The notes beneath the pieces were generated by a model that did no database searches, was not told where the DNA came from, and was given only the letters and a program-made list of their open reading frames with translations. Of a DNA stretch of 13,792 nucleotides, positions 13,084-13,792 are shown piece after piece. Source of the DNA: Neisseriaceae bacterium (GTDB taxonomy: Bacteria > Pseudomonadota > Gammaproteobacteria > Burkholderiales > Neisseriaceae); assembly GCA_017446355.1 (NCBI GenBank), contig JAFSQZ010000240.1:1-13792 (forward strand), in the 5' to 3' direction. Made by a program: the position numbers and the translations under genes. Every line of letters starts with the position of its first letter. The stretch's first letter is position 1.

Positions 13084-13792
13084 ATGAAAAAAATCAATTT
13101 ATTATTACTTGCTTTGTTAACGACAATAGCAGCGTGTAGTACACAGTCTTATCACGCCAATGATGAAGAAGATACCTTGCTTGCGCTGATTAAAGAGCGT
13201 CAACAAGCGCACGCGAATACGACACCTTTTTTTAATCAATCGGCTATCAGTGTGGCGCAAACAGGTTATTTAGCCAATCCCAATGTGCAAGCATTTATTC
13301 AGTATCACAGTCAAAAAAATCATTTAGACATCAATTACTTAAATAACTTTTTTGCCAGCGTAGGCTATCGTGGCGACATCATCAATATTATGAATCGTCC
13401 AAGCACATCTCGTCCTTGGTATGTATTTGAAAAGGACAATGCCAGTGCCAGCAAAATTGCAGCAGGTGCGCGTTTTTATCAACAAAATCGTGTTGCCATT
13501 GACCGCGCAGCAGCGAAATATGGTGTCCCAGCGAGTATTATTGTTGCCATCATTGGTATTGAAACCAACTATGGCAGCTATATGGGTAAAATGCGCACAG
13601 CAGATGCTTTGGCAACTTTGGCGTTTGATTACCCACGTCGCGGCGCATTTTTTCAACAAGAATTGGCAGAATTTTTACAATTAGCTCAAGAAGAACATCG
13701 TGATCCAATGAGTTTTACAGGCAGCTATGCAGGTGCAATGGGTATGCCACAATTTATGCCATCTAGTTTCAGAAAATGGGCGGTAGATGCCA
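13084..13792 (+). CDS. mltB: Membrane-bound lytic murein transglycosylase B (MltB), 5' part
   Basis: 236 codons are present and the frame is open at the right edge. The enzyme cleaves the MurNAc-GlcNAc bond of peptidoglycan with 1,6-anhydro formation. The N-terminus MKKINLLLLALLTTIAAC is a lipoprotein signal with Cys18, predicting an outer-membrane lipoprotein. The catalytic region is clear: Glu160 in IVAIIGIETNYGSYMGKMRT, then ADALATLAFDYPRRGAFFQQELAEFL, and YAGAMGMPQFMPSS (215-228). The ATG is supported by AGGA (13071-13074) nine bases upstream. It is divergent from the aroE cluster. I could not define its promoter in the 190-base gap. The remaining C-terminal part lies beyond the window. 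Confidence 0.93.
   Translation, partial: MKKINLLLLALLTTIAACSTQSYHANDEEDTLLALIKERQQAHANTTPFFNQSAISVAQTGYLANPNVQAFIQYHSQKNHLDINYLNNFFASVGYRGDIINIMNRPSTSRPWYVFEKDNASASKIAAGARFYQQNRVAIDRAAAKYGVPASIIVAIIGIETNYGSYMGKMRTADALATLAFDYPRRGAFFQQELAEFLQLAQEEHRDPMSFTGSYAGAMGMPQFMPSSFRKWAVDA

Overview
The window comes from a member of the Neisseriaceae, most likely the Simonsiella/Kingella/Alysiella side of the family. The strongest clue is the 10-base core GCTGCCTGAA (reverse TTCAGGCAGC), which I count about twenty times by eye. This is the core of the DNA uptake sequence (DUS) dialects AGGCTGCCTGAA (AG-simDUS, Simonsiella type) and AGGCAGCCTGAA (AG-kingDUS, Kingella type). Low GC, a MisR-type regulator, short-form HisG and a trimeric autotransporter with a Neisseria-type anchor all fit. 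Low GC together with the sim-type repeat makes Simonsiella the best guess, but the species is inference.

Layout. 1-1022 (+): 3' end of a YadA-like trimeric autotransporter adhesin, then a terminator. 1323-2684 (-): pcnB, poly(A) polymerase. 2893-3216 (-): a small lipoprotein made almost entirely of alanine-rich 11-residue repeats. 3502-3981 (+): slyD, a prolyl isomerase and metal-binding chaperone. 4359-6755 (+): ppsA, PEP synthase, ending in a strong terminator built from two inverted DUS. 7037-8015 (+): two overlapping genes, a three-helix membrane protein and an exported Sel1-repeat protein. 8181-8864 (+): a MisR/CpxR-type response regulator closed by a strong terminator, with no sensor kinase after it. 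8865-9354: no intact gene, but decayed coding sequence on the - strand with a NYN-nuclease-like motif, and a perfect 17-bp inverted repeat. 9355-9921 (-): a PIN/NYN-like protein with an apparently degenerate active site and a lysine-rich tail. 9978-10622 (-): hisG. 10669-12893 (-): a tight aroE-mtgA-sco cluster. 13084 to the right edge (+): mltB, 5' part.

Most genes are core housekeeping: RNA turnover, gluconeogenesis, histidine and shikimate biosynthesis, and peptidoglycan synthesis (MtgA) and cleavage (MltB). The envelope is well represented by the adhesin, three lipoproteins, the Sel1 protein, and MtgA. The accessory and least explained part is 8865-9921, between the regulator and hisG. 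I found no CRISPR array, intact insertion sequence, rRNA or tRNA. I did not find a clear new multi-gene system. The best leads are the NYN-like gene with the adjacent relic, the kinase-less regulator, the hendecad lipoprotein and the near-palindromic DUS.
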